Shown piece by piece: positions 9,404 through 18,240 of a stretch of 64,000 nt of DNA. The stretch lies in the NCBI GenBank assembly GCA_021825585.1, contig JAKAGT010000012.1, positions 1 through 64,000 on the forward strand, in the 5' to 3' direction. Position numbers and translations under genes: made by a program. The notes beneath the pieces are model-generated. The model made no database searches and was not told the origin of the DNA. It saw only the letters and a program-made list of their open reading frames with translations. The stretch comes from Bacteroidota bacterium (GTDB taxonomy: Bacteria > Bacteroidota > Ignavibacteria > Kryptoniales > JAKASW01). Numbering within the stretch: position 1 is the stretch's first letter; each line of letters starts with the position of its first letter.

Positions 9404-10408
9404 ATGAAAAAGGTAGCATTAGTAACTCTTATGGCAATGCTTTATGCCGTGACAGGTTACGGTCAGGTCGCGAAGTCCGGCATGAATGCTTTGGCATTTT
9501 TAAAGATCGGAGTCGGCGCACGACAGGCCTCCCTCGGGTCGGCTGCGACCACCCTCAAGGGGGATCCCAACCAAATATTCTGGAATCCCGCCGGGATAGT
9601 CGACGAACCCACCAATTTCGCGGCCAGTGTATCTTATAACCGCTGGCTGCTTGGACTTAAGGAAGAGTCGGGTGCCGTCACCTACAATTACGGCGAAGTC
9701 GGGACGTTCGGAGTCGGTTTCATTACGTTCGGCGTAAACGATATCCCCGCCGACAGGGACCTCCTCCCCGCGAACCTGGCATCGCTCCAGATCGACAAAC
9801 AGACGTCGGCGACGTACAATTATAACGACATGGCGTTCGTCGTCTCGTACGCAAGACACGTCACGGATCTCCTTTCACTCGGGGTCAACGTGAAGTACCT
9901 GAGCGAGACGATAGACAACATGTCGGTCGGCGCATTCGCGGTCGACCTCGGCTCGAATTACCAGATCACTTCGTTCTGGGATATCGGGGCGAGCATGACC
10001 AACCTCGGATCCGACATAAAATACTACGACATTTCCTCGCCTATACCTCTGACGTTTTCAGTCGGGACGTCCTTCCATCACAGTTTCTCGGATGAACTGG
10101 GCGGCGCGTTGTATCTCGACGTCGTGCAGCCGCAGGATCTGTCGCAGCTCTTTTATACCGGAGTGGACATAAACCTGATGAAGATGTTCGACGTACGGGC
10201 AGGCTACAAGTTCAACTACTCGGACACGAAGGACGCGGGAAATTCGCTCCGCGCTCCGATACAGACGAGCATCGAAGGTCTGTCCGCGGGTATCGGCGCG
10301 AACGTAAACCTGGCGGATTACAACCTGAGATTCGATTACTCTTTCACACAAATGAGCATCCTGAACGATGTTCACAGATTCACGTTAAGCTTTAATTGGG
10401 GTAAATAG
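9404..10408 (+). CDS. PorV/PorQ family outer-membrane barrel protein
   Basis: The 334-residue protein has a signal peptide (about 1-21) followed by GMNALAFLKIGVGARQASLGSA, the N-terminal signature of the PorV/PorQ family, and FWNPAG a little later. The rest is a FadL-like barrel with alternating strands ending RFTLSFNWGK. PorV is the T9SS shuttle that collects cargo from the translocon; this copy is the third gene of a likely operon with the receptor and sorted protein, so it may serve that cargo. A terminator follows at 10422. Confidence 0.85.
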   Translation: MKKVALVTLMAMLYAVTGYGQVAKSGMNALAFLKIGVGARQASLGSAATTLKGDPNQIFWNPAGIVDEPTNFAASVSYNRWLLGLKEESGAVTYNYGEVGTFGVGFITFGVNDIPADRDLLPANLASLQIDKQTSATYNYNDMAFVVSYARHVTDLLSLGVNVKYLSETIDNMSVGAFAVDLGSNYQITSFWDIGASMTNLGSDIKYYDISSPIPLTFSVGTSFHHSFSDELGGALYLDVVQPQDLSQLFYTGVDINLMKMFDVRAGYKFNYSDTKDAGNSLRAPIQTSIEGLSAGIGANVNLADYNLRFDYSFTQMSILNDVHRFTLSFNWGK

Positions 10409-10421
10409 CTAGCCAGCAACC

Positions 10422-10453
10422 GTGCCCCGTCGATACCCTGGCGGGGCACATTT
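10422..10453 (+). terminator. Intrinsic terminator of the outer-membrane trio
   Basis: An 8-bp perfect stem, GTGCCCCG (10422-10429) with CGGGGCAC (10442-10449), 12-base loop, followed by ATTTTAT. It lies 14 bases after the PorV-like stop. Confidence 0.8.
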
Positions 10454-10573
10454 TATATCCACAGATTCCATCCTACAATAATGTCAGCCCTTCGGGCTTC
10501 TGCCACGATTAATCCAGATGTGAAACGTCACTTTCAAGAAGTGATACCGCGCTTTTACCCCCACGAACCCGTC

Positions 10574-10606
10574 ATCGCGAGTGTCGCGCGAGCGACACAT
10601 GGCGAT
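10574..10606. repeat. REP-like nested palindrome
   Basis: Inner arms TGTCGC (10582-10587) and GCGACA (10592-10597), outer arms ATCGC (10574-10578) and GCGAT (10602-10606). The sequence resembles the dispersed GTCATTGCGAGCGAAGCGA-type palindromes of many bacterial genomes. No second copy was found in this window. Confidence 0.5.
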
Positions 10607-10659
10607 CCTATACTCGAAACCTGTTCCCCTTCCGTCTTCCCGGCCGGGACAAGCCTAAA

Positions 10660-10723
10660 CACAGAGACCCGAGAGGCACAGAGAAGATCAATTTCCTTCC
10701 CTGCGTCTCAGTGTCTCCCGTGG
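10660..10723. repeat. Imperfect inverted repeat, CACAGAGA type
   Basis: CACAGAGACCC...GGCACAGAGA at 10660-10685 faces CTGCGTCTCAGTGTCTCCCGTGG at 10701-10723, an imperfect inverted repeat. A decayed half of similar type (GTCCCTCTGTGC...GTGCCTTTG) lies at about 27425-27455. Confidence 0.4.
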
Positions 10724-10857
10724 CTTTTCTGCCAATTGTTCTTTCTCCCCCTGCAGTCTAAATTTCTAAGAATCATGGCGGGCACCATCGACATTCCAGG
10801 CGTAAACGGGGGCGGCTTACTCCCTGCACTTCCATCCTTACCTCGAAAGGAAAACTC

Positions 10858-12186
10858 ATGAAAGACTTTTTCCGGTTCGAAGAATACCACACCGACTTCA
10901 AAACCGAAGTGATCGCCGGCACGACCAGCTTCCTCGCGGCGATGTATATTATCGTAGTCAATCCGGCAATCATCTCTTCTACCGGAATGCCGTTCAGCGG
11001 AGTCCTCACCGCAACCGTGCTGGTATGCGCGTTCAGCTCGATAGCCATGGGCCTCTACGCCCGCACCCCGATCCTGGTCGCGCCCGGAATGGGGATAAAT
11101 GCATTCTTCACGTACACGATCGTAATAGGAATGGGAGTGAAATGGGAAACCGCGCTGGGCACTGTCTTCTGGTCGGGCGTAATCTTCATGATCCTCTCCG
11201 TCCTTAACGTCAGGAATTCGATCGTCCGCGCCATCCCGAGACAGATGCGTTTCGCGGTCTCATCCGGGATCGGACTATTCATCACGTTCATCGGGCTCAC
11301 TGACGCCTCGTTCATCGTCCGTAACCCCGCCACGCTGGTAGGCTTCAACAGGCTCAATCCGATCACGGTCACATTCATAATCGGCCTGATGATCACGTCG
11401 ATCCTCTTTGCGAAAAGAGTCAGGGGGGCCATGATTCTAGGGATCACATCGACGACTCTCCTCGCGATACCGATAGGGCGGCTCTACGGCGACGCGTCCG
11501 CTATCACTTCCGGCGTTCCGACGCTGGTAACCTGGAAGGGACTCCTCGCCTTCCCCGACTTCGGTATGCTGATGAAGCTCGACCTTCTCGGTTCGCTTCA
11601 ATACGCCATGTTGCCGGTAATATTCGTCTTCCTGTTTACCGGCATGTTCGATTCGTTATCAACGTTTATCGGCGTCGCGGAGGCAGGCGGGCTCGTCGAT
11701 GAGAACGGCGAACCGAGATATCTCAAGAGGGCGTTGATAGCCGATGCATTCTCCACGATGATATCGGGAATCTTCGGAACGAGTTCGGGTACGGCATACA
11801 TCGAGTCCGCAACCGGTATCGCAGAGGGAGGAAGGACAGGGTTGACCGCGATAACAGCGGGGCTCTTGTTTCTGCCGTTCATGTTCCTGTCGCCTCTATT
11901 GTCTGTGGTTCCGCGTATCGCGACGGCTCCGGCATTGGTGCTTGTCGGAGCGTTCATGATGAAACCGGTGTTGAATATCAACTGGGGGAAGCTCGATGAC
12001 GCGTTTCCCGCATTCCTTGCCATGATACTCATCCCGCTTACGTACTCGATAACACAGGGAATCATCTGGGGATTCATCTCCTGGACCGTGATAAAGCTGG
12101 CGCTTGGGAAGCGATCCGAAGTGAGCTGGATGCTGATCGTGATAGATGTCTTCGCAGTGGCGGCCGTGATTCTCGGATATAAATGA
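10858..12186 (+). CDS. NCS2-family purine permease (AzgA/PbuG-like)
   Basis: The 442-residue integral membrane protein has 12 or more hydrophobic segments. The N-terminus, FRFEEYHTDFKTEVIAGTTS then FLAAMYIIVVNP, and APGMGINAFFTYT are diagnostic of the AzgA subfamily of nucleobase:cation symporters, which take up adenine, guanine or hypoxanthine. FLFTGMFDSLSTFIG and GTSSGTAYIESATGI are further family stretches. The length is normal. AAGGAAA lies 7 bases before the ATG. It is a single gene with no purine-catabolism neighbours, so a salvage role is inferred. Confidence 0.88.
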   Translation: MKDFFRFEEYHTDFKTEVIAGTTSFLAAMYIIVVNPAIISSTGMPFSGVLTATVLVCAFSSIAMGLYARTPILVAPGMGINAFFTYTIVIGMGVKWETALGTVFWSGVIFMILSVLNVRNSIVRAIPRQMRFAVSSGIGLFITFIGLTDASFIVRNPATLVGFNRLNPITVTFIIGLMITSILFAKRVRGAMILGITSTTLLAIPIGRLYGDASAITSGVPTLVTWKGLLAFPDFGMLMKLDLLGSLQYAMLPVIFVFLFTGMFDSLSTFIGVAEAGGLVDENGEPRYLKRALIADAFSTMISGIFGTSSGTAYIESATGIAEGGRTGLTAITAGLLFLPFMFLSPLLSVVPRIATAPALVLVGAFMMKPVLNINWGKLDDAFPAFLAMILIPLTYSITQGIIWGFISWTVIKLALGKRSEVSWMLIVIDVFAVAAVILGYK

Positions 12187-12438
12187 TGGGGAGATGCGAT
12201 AGGCCGCCCTTATTTGGCCGGATGCCGCCAGGTTTTAAGGAACCAAAGGAGGACCGTTTCTGCGCCGCTTTCCCGCCGCTTTGGCCGATTCGAGGTGGCA
12301 GAACGCGCCCCGGAATCGTGCGGTATAAGATTCCCAGAAATGGGCTGCTCCTATCTTGATTTGAATGTTTCCCGACGATTATTTAAAATATCGCCGGAAA
12401 TCGAGTCGTGAATATTTAAGCTGCACAGGAGTTTTCGG

Positions 12439-13260
12439 ATGAACAACGAGCTTCGCGATAATACCATCGTATATTTTACATTGCCTACGGTTCTACTCAT
12501 TCTGGTTACGAGCCTCGGCGGGCTTTTCTATGAAAGCACATACGCCCGCGAGACGCCCGCGTGGGTGGCACAGGCCATCGGGCAGGATATAATCGACCTG
12601 GTTCTCATAATACCGGTGCTGCTCATATCTGCGCTTCTCGTCGGGGCGGGAAAGAGGTCCGCTTTCTTCGTGTGGCTGGGCGCGATGACCTACACGGCAT
12701 ACACATTCGTGATATATTCGTTCGGGGTCCATTTCAATACGCTGTTCTTAATCTACTGCTGGACGCTCGGACTCGCGGTATATGCAATCCTCACACTTAC
12801 AGTTAAGGTTACGCCTGCGGCGGTCAAGCGCTGGTTCGATGAGACCAGACATGAGCACCTGACCTCGTTCTTCGTCCTGACAGCAGGAGTAATATTTTAC
12901 CTGATGTGGCTCAAGGAAGATTTGCCGGCAATGATAAGCAACGAGGCGCCGGCTAGCCTGCGGGCGATGGGTTTGCTGACAAATCCTATACATGTCCTCG
13001 ACCTCTCGATCATCCTCCCCGGATTCGTTATTACGTCCATCCTCCTCTTGAAGAAGCATGCATTCGGATATCTATTCGCGCCTGTCCTGCTGGTCTTCGC
13101 CACGCTCATGGACATTACCATAGCGGCTCTCGTCGTGGTAATGGAAATGAGGGGGATCAACAACAGCGTCACGGTGGCGGTTCTTTTCGCGTTATTCGCA
13201 TTGGTCTGCCTGACCGTGCTGGCGGTCTTTCTGAGACACATGAGGAAGCCGGTAATCTAA
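12439..13260 (+). CDS. Polytopic membrane protein of unknown function
   Basis: The 273-residue protein has about eight predicted hydrophobic helices and short charged loops (GAGKRSAFF, TPAAVKRWFDETRHEHLTSF). I do not recognise the family. The even helix spacing resembles small DUF-type membrane proteins of the FCB group. AGGAG precedes the ATG. Its stop at 13258-13260 is followed directly, in the same frame, by the relic of a C_GCAxxG_C_C protein. Confidence 0.7.
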   Translation: MNNELRDNTIVYFTLPTVLLILVTSLGGLFYESTYARETPAWVAQAIGQDIIDLVLIIPVLLISALLVGAGKRSAFFVWLGAMTYTAYTFVIYSFGVHFNTLFLIYCWTLGLAVYAILTLTVKVTPAAVKRWFDETRHEHLTSFFVLTAGVIFYLMWLKEDLPAMISNEAPASLRAMGLLTNPIHVLDLSIILPGFVITSILLLKKHAFGYLFAPVLLVFATLMDITIAALVVVMEMRGINNSVTVAVLFALFALVCLTVLAVFLRHMRKPVI

Positions 13261-13452
13261 ACACAGGAGGCTTTCACCATGCGGTTTCGTGGGCTCCACG
13301 GATCTATTCTCTGCAGGGAGCTCCTGTGAACAGATCTGACGACCGAAGAGGGCCAGCGGGAGCTGAAAGACAGGGACCTGCTCAACACCGTATGCGCCAA
13401 ATGCGTTCGTGACGCAGCAACGATCGTCGAAGATTTAGTCACGGAGAAATAG
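13261..13452 (+). pseudogene. Relic of a C_GCAxxG_C_C family protein with in-frame UGA
   Basis: Codons from 13261 read TQEAFTMRFRGLHGSILCRELL, then TGA (13327-13329), then TDLTTEEGQRELKDRDLLNT, VCAKCVRDAATIVEDLVTEK, and a TAG at 13450-13452. This matches the C-terminal third of the C_GCAxxG_C_C family, in which CRELLG is followed by a D-L-S/T-x-x-E-G segment and a final CxxxV-RDAA helix. The first half with the GCAxxG core is absent. The UGA falls where the family has Gly, so a nonsense mutation fits better than selenocysteine. An ATG at 13279 with AGGAGG could still yield a 16-residue peptide. Confidence 0.6.
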
Positions 13453-13488
13453 GTTGCGGCAAAAGGAGACGAGAACTATTTTTCGTCA

Positions 13489-14769
13489 ATGGTTGCACAT
13501 CCGCCCTCCTTCGCCTGGTTCATAAGCGCTGCGGGAAATCTTGCTGCTGTTGCCGCTGTCGCCGGCATCGTCGTCATGGTAGCCCTGGGAGTGCGCGTTT
13601 CACCGATCGAGCAGAAGATCGGGCTGGACCGCGTGTACCGCTACCACAAAGTCCTCGGCGTGGCCGTGGTCCTGCTGTTCATCGGACATGGCCTTTTGCG
13701 AACGCTGGCTTTCTCTTTACGAAACGGCGGGAAGTGGGACTGGTCGTTCCTCTTTTACCTGAGCCCGAAAAGGCCGGCCCTGCTGCTCGGCCACCTCGCC
13801 ATTTATGCGCTCGTTATCGTTGCCGCTACTGCGTTAGCGGGGCGACACAGGATCGGCTTCAGATCGTGGAAATCCATTCACTTGCTCGTTTACCCGATAG
13901 TTGCTGTTGCGTTCGCCCATGTCCTGCTGGAAAGCAGCCGCGATCTCGCTTCGCCAAAGAGTTTCGGAATTCTGGCATTACTTGCGATACCGCTGTCAGG
14001 TCTTTATGCCTACCGGATCAGCTATGTGATCCGGCGCGAACGGGAGGGCACATGGCTCGTCTCGCATCTCGTCAGGGAGACGGCTGACACGACTACGCTT
14101 GTGATCTCGCGATCCCAGGGAGCCGGCAAGTTTGCGGGGAGGAGGGCGGGTCAATTTGCGATAATAAGAGTTCGGGAAGGAAGGAGATGGAGCGACCCGC
14201 ACCCTTTTACGATTTCATGTCCTCCCGGCTCGCCCAACCTTGCTTTTACGATCAAATCTGCCGGCCGCTTCACGTCAGCAATCCCGTCCCTGGCGCCGGG
14301 GACGCCGGTGCTTTGCGAAGGACCGTACGGCATTTTCAGCGTCGATTTCGCAAGCGAACCGGATGTTGTAATGATTTGCGGGGGTGTCGGCATAACACCG
14401 TTTCTGAGTTCAATCCGTCACGCCGTCGCTATCGGTTCAAAGACACACATCATATTGCTGTGCGGCAACAGGGAATTTGACGACATCATTGCCGGAGAAG
14501 AGTTGCGCGCTGCTGCCGAGCGTATACCTCTGCATATCGTTCACGTTCTCAGCAGGCCCCCTCATGACGGCCTACCTTCTTCAAGCGAGAAAATCATCTT
14601 CGAAAGAGGACACATCGACGGCGACATCTTGAAAAAGCACATCCGTTCGGCAGAGGCTTCCTTCTATCTTTGCGGACCACAGAAGATGCAGGAGGATGTA
14701 CTTCTGGCACTGGAGAAAAGTCTGCTGATTCCGAGAGCCGCGGTGAAACGCGAGCTGTTTTTCTATTGA
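13489..14769 (+). CDS. Ferric-reductase-like flavocytochrome
   Basis: The 426-residue protein joins a six-helix ferric-reductase transmembrane domain (about 10-180) to a cytoplasmic ferredoxin-NADP reductase-type domain (about 190-426). Four histidines at about 53, 67, 131 and 144 have the 13-14 residue spacing of two b-heme pairs. FAD contact is HPFTISC, NAD(P)H contact VVMICGGVGITPFLSSI and FYLCGPQKMQ. It should move electrons from NAD(P)H across the membrane to iron, oxygen or a periplasmic partner. The nearest AAGGAG is about 19 bases before the ATG and no other start lies between, so expression may be weak or the start non-standard. Confidence 0.82.
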   Translation: MVAHPPSFAWFISAAGNLAAVAAVAGIVVMVALGVRVSPIEQKIGLDRVYRYHKVLGVAVVLLFIGHGLLRTLAFSLRNGGKWDWSFLFYLSPKRPALLLGHLAIYALVIVAATALAGRHRIGFRSWKSIHLLVYPIVAVAFAHVLLESSRDLASPKSFGILALLAIPLSGLYAYRISYVIRREREGTWLVSHLVRETADTTTLVISRSQGAGKFAGRRAGQFAIIRVREGRRWSDPHPFTISCPPGSPNLAFTIKSAGRFTSAIPSLAPGTPVLCEGPYGIFSVDFASEPDVVMICGGVGITPFLSSIRHAVAIGSKTHIILLCGNREFDDIIAGEELRAAAERIPLHIVHVLSRPPHDGLPSSSEKIIFERGHIDGDILKKHIRSAEASFYLCGPQKMQEDVLLALEKSLLIPRAAVKRELFFY

Positions 14770-14834
14770 CAGCCTCTCTCCGACTCATGATTATTCCCCG
14801 CCTCCGTCATATATTATGAAAATCAGAGAGATGA

Positions 14835-15968
14835 ATGCATCAGCCGAATTATTTACTTCCAAGAAGAAGCAAGATCGTCATAAAAATAGGAACCAATCTT
14901 TTAGCAGATAAGACACGCGGCATCGACACTGGAATGATCGACTCGATTGCCAGGAGTGTCTCCGCGATCCGCGATTCCGGAAACAAAGTAGCCATAGTCA
15001 GTTCCGGCGCGATAGGCGCCGGCGTGGCGGCGATGCGGCTGCGGGAGCGGCCGCGCACGATTCCCGAGAAGCAAGCTACCGCCGCCGTAGGCCAGCCGCT
15101 TCTTATGGAGGCTTACGAAAGAGCATTTCGCAGGCATTCACAGCAGATCGCTCAGCTCCTCCTCACAAAGGACGATTTCTCGGACCGTGCAAGGTATGTG
15201 AACGCGAGAAACACATTCGCCTCACTTTTCGAGAAGGGGGTAGTACCGGTAATCAACGAGAACGACACCGTTGCCGTCGAGGAAATCAAGCTCGGGGACA
15301 ACGACAATCTCTCAGCGATGGTCGCCTCGCTTATCGACGCGTCGATGCTTGTTATACTATCGGATGTCGACGGGCTTTATACCGCGGATCCTGCGCACGA
15401 CAGGAGCGCGGAACTCATACGTGTAGTCGAGAAGATCACTCCGCTGGTGGAGCGCTATGCGAAGAAAACCGGGAGCGAACTGAGCACGGGCGGAATGGCG
15501 ACGAAGGTCCAGGCGGCCAGGCGCTGTGTCGCATCCGGAATCGCCGTTATAATAACGAACGGGAAAAAATCAGGAGCGATCGAACGGGCGCTTTCAGGCA
15601 GCGCAGACGGCACCATCTTCCTACCCGCCGACAAGAGACTTTCCAAGAGGAAACAGTGGATCGGATTCGTTTCACACACAAAGGGAGCGCTGGTCGTCGA
15701 CGACGGCGCGAAGAACGCAATCCTCAGGAAGAACAAGAGCCTCCTCCCTTCCGGCATAACCGAGATACGCGGCAACTTCGGGGCGCGCGACATAGTTTCC
15801 ATCCTCGATGCCGCCGGAACACAGATCGGGAATGGGATCACGAGCTACTCTTCCGCCGAACTCAGCAAGATAAAAGGACGGAAGAGCACGGAAATAGAAT
15901 CTCTTCTCCACAGGAAAGCACCGGCAGAGGTAATTCACCGGGATAATCTCGCCCCGACGGGAGAATAA
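14835..15968 (+). CDS. proB: Glutamate 5-kinase
   Basis: First step of proline synthesis: phosphorylates glutamate to gamma-glutamyl phosphate. The 377-residue protein has the amino-acid-kinase domain (KIVIKIGTNLLAD near the start, SSGAIGAG, NENDTV, LGDNDNLSAMVA, ILSDVDGLYTADP, STGGMATKVQAA) and a C-terminal PUA domain from about residue 270 (GALVVDDGAK). Length is normal for the PUA-containing form. proA follows 31 bases later, so the two are probably co-transcribed and proline feedback would act on ProB. Confidence 0.96.
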   Translation: MHQPNYLLPRRSKIVIKIGTNLLADKTRGIDTGMIDSIARSVSAIRDSGNKVAIVSSGAIGAGVAAMRLRERPRTIPEKQATAAVGQPLLMEAYERAFRRHSQQIAQLLLTKDDFSDRARYVNARNTFASLFEKGVVPVINENDTVAVEEIKLGDNDNLSAMVASLIDASMLVILSDVDGLYTADPAHDRSAELIRVVEKITPLVERYAKKTGSELSTGGMATKVQAARRCVASGIAVIITNGKKSGAIERALSGSADGTIFLPADKRLSKRKQWIGFVSHTKGALVVDDGAKNAILRKNKSLLPSGITEIRGNFGARDIVSILDAAGTQIGNGITSYSSAELSKIKGRKSTEIESLLHRKAPAEVIHRDNLAPTGE

Positions 15969-15999
15969 GTATAATTAGAAGCAATGGAATAACGAAACA

Positions 16000-17253
16000 A
16001 TGGATAATATTAGAATAGAGAAGAAGGCGGAATCGGTCAAGAAGGCGAGCGCCGCGCTGTACACGGCCGCTACATCCAGGAAGAATGCCCTGCTGAACGC
16101 GATCACGAGAAGACTTCGGGAAGAATCCGATGCGGTCAGGAGGGAAAACGAGAAGGACCTGGCAAACGCAAAGAAGGCGGGTATTTCAGCCGTGCTTCTC
16201 GACAGGCTGACGCTTAATGAGAAGCGGATCGGCCAGATGATTGCCGGAGTGAAGGATGTAATTGCCCTCCCCGACCCGGTAGGTGAAATAGTCGGGCGGA
16301 AGAGACGTCCGAACGGCCTCGTAATCGAGAAGGTGCGGGTGCCGCTCGGAGCCGTCGGCATTATATATGAATCGAGGCCGAACGTCACCGTCGATGCGGC
16401 AGTGCTCTGCCTCAAGGCCGGAAACGCGGTCCTCCTCCGCGGTGGATCAGAGGCAATTCACAGTAATGCGAAACTCGTCGAAATCATCAGGAAATCGCTC
16501 AAAGACGTCGGCCTCCCGGCCGGTTGCGTGGAATTCATAGACACGCCGGACCGCAAGGCGGTCGCGGTCATGCTGAAGCAGGACCGCTATCTCGACATAA
16601 TAATCCCGCGCGGGAGCCAGAAGCTCATAAAGTACATACAGGATAACTCAAGCGTCCCGGTCATAGCCCACGGCGAGGGGAACTGCCATGTCTATGTCGA
16701 CAATTCTGCGGACCTCCGGAAAGCGGAAGAGATCGTATTCAACGCGAAGGTGCAGCGCCCCTCCGTCTGCAACGCCGCGGAGAAACTTCTCGTCCACGAG
16801 AACATAGCGAAGAAATTCCTGCCGGTCGTGTCGGAAAGACTGCGATCTGCGGGAGTGGAGCTCCGTGGGGACCCGAAGACACGTTCGATCGTGAAGTATG
16901 TGATCCCGGCGGCGGAAGACGACTGGTACCGCGAGTACCTCGAGTTAAAGATGGCAGTGAAGGTGGTGAAGGACGTCGACGAGGCAATCGCGCACATAAA
17001 CCGCTACGGCTCTCATCATTCCGACTCGATAGTGACCGGGAATAAATCGAACGGAGAAAAATTCCTCCGCAAAGTCGACTCGGCAGCGGTCTACGTCAAT
17101 GCCTCCACACGGTTTACGGACGGGTTCGAGTTCGGGCTCGGCGCGGAGATCGGCATCAGCACTCAGAAGCTCCATGCGCGCGGACCGATGGGACTCGCGG
17201 AATTGACAAGCACGAAGTTCGTGGTGCACGGCAGCGGACAAGTGAGGAAGTAA
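16000..17253 (+). CDS. proA: Gamma-glutamyl phosphate reductase
   Basis: Second step of proline synthesis: NADPH-dependent reduction of gamma-glutamyl phosphate to glutamate semialdehyde. The 417-residue aldehyde-dehydrogenase-fold protein has VPLGAVGIIYESRPNVTVDA, NAVLLRGGSEA, IPRGSQKLI, the catalytic Cys in QRPSVCNAAE near residue 257 and GLGAEIGISTQKLHARGPMG. It partners ProB, which lies just upstream. Ribosome site is weak. proC is not in the window. Confidence 0.96.
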   Translation: MDNIRIEKKAESVKKASAALYTAATSRKNALLNAITRRLREESDAVRRENEKDLANAKKAGISAVLLDRLTLNEKRIGQMIAGVKDVIALPDPVGEIVGRKRRPNGLVIEKVRVPLGAVGIIYESRPNVTVDAAVLCLKAGNAVLLRGGSEAIHSNAKLVEIIRKSLKDVGLPAGCVEFIDTPDRKAVAVMLKQDRYLDIIIPRGSQKLIKYIQDNSSVPVIAHGEGNCHVYVDNSADLRKAEEIVFNAKVQRPSVCNAAEKLLVHENIAKKFLPVVSERLRSAGVELRGDPKTRSIVKYVIPAAEDDWYREYLELKMAVKVVKDVDEAIAHINRYGSHHSDSIVTGNKSNGEKFLRKVDSAAVYVNASTRFTDGFEFGLGAEIGISTQKLHARGPMGLAELTSTKFVVHGSGQVRK

Positions 17254-17359
17254 GGGGGATAATGGAATGGTCGACCAATGGATTGATGGAGAGGTAAGTT
17301 CCATGAGGAAGGGCCTTTGAGGACAACCGAAAACAATCAAAAATGACAGAGACTTATAG

Positions 17360-18130
17360 ATGATCGACTGGAATCCGAGCCAATATCTGAAGTTCGTAAA
17401 AGAGCGCACTCAACCCTCGATTGACCTTGCCGCTCGAATCGAGATACAAGATCCCTCATCGGTCATCGACATCGGATGCGGCCCGGGCAACAGCACCGCA
17501 ATCCTCCGAAGCAAGTGGCCGGGCGCAAAGATCACCGGACTCGACAGCTCGCCGAACATGATAGAGCGGGCGAAGGCGGACTATCCGGAAGCCGAATGGA
17601 TTGCCGGCGATGCCACTTCATTCACCTTCAGGAATAAATACGATATCGTCTTCTCAAACGCGGCCCTTCAGTGGATGCCGGACCACGAAGTGCTGTTGCC
17701 GAGGCTGTATGACATCGTCGCGGCAAATGGTGCGCTTGCAGTTCAGGTACCGGCAGATTTCGAATCCCCAATCCGGAGGGCTGTGATTTCGGTTTCCAAA
17801 GAAGCAAGATGGTCGAAATACACAGAAGGCTGCGACCATCTTCTCAACTACCGCACCGCACCATACTATTATGACATCCTTTCCGCGCTGTCGGCTAAGG
17901 TGGACCTCTGGGAAACCTCCTACTATCATATCCTCTCCTCCCACTCCGATCTTGTCGAATGGTACAAGGGGACAGGGATGAGACCCTTTCTCGAGAGACT
18001 CCCTGACGATTCAAGCAAGAAGAGTTTCGAGCAGGAAGTCCTTGAGGGTTGCAGGAATGGTTACGAGGTAAGGCGGGACGGTAAGCTCCTTTATCCCTTC
18101 AAGAGAGTCTTCTTCGTCGCCTACAAGTAG
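17360..18130 (+). CDS. tam: Trans-aconitate 2-methyltransferase-like SAM methyltransferase
   Basis: The 256-residue protein has the class I methyltransferase core: motif I VIDIGCGPGNSTAIL, the acidic loop GLDSSPNMIERAKADYP, and FSNAALQWMPDHE, which is characteristic of Tam. The C-terminal part (YYDILS, WYKGTGMRPFLERLP) also follows Tam, which methylates trans-aconitate to relieve aconitase inhibition. Length equals the family norm. The start ATG at 17360 opens MIDWNPSQYLKF, the usual Tam N-terminus. Confidence 0.82.
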   Translation: MIDWNPSQYLKFVKERTQPSIDLAARIEIQDPSSVIDIGCGPGNSTAILRSKWPGAKITGLDSSPNMIERAKADYPEAEWIAGDATSFTFRNKYDIVFSNAALQWMPDHEVLLPRLYDIVAANGALAVQVPADFESPIRRAVISVSKEARWSKYTEGCDHLLNYRTAPYYYDILSALSAKVDLWETSYYHILSSHSDLVEWYKGTGMRPFLERLPDDSSKKSFEQEVLEGCRNGYEVRRDGKLLYPFKRVFFVAYK

Positions 18131-18240
18131 ACTCCCCTATCTTATCTCCCTGTCGGTTTTCTTTTCGGCTGAAAGAGAGACCAGCCTCAGTAAGCAAGTG
18201 GAATACCTCGCCCGGATGAGTTTTGTAGATTAATTCGGGA

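Larger units (their letters stand above)
10454..10857. other. Intergenic region with palindromic repeats
   Basis: About 400 bases without a gene. The open frame across it has no coding signature, and it contains two palindromic elements (10574-10606 and 10660-10723). No purine-riboswitch core was seen ahead of the permease. Confidence 0.5.

Noticed and set aside
10481-10861. Plus-strand open frame of 126 codons
   Set aside because: It runs through two palindromic repeats and overlaps the permease start; composition is not coding-like.
13327-13329. UGA as a functional selenocysteine codon
   Set aside because: It occupies a Gly position of the family, the N-terminal half of the gene is missing and no clear SECIS hairpin follows; kept only as a point to check.
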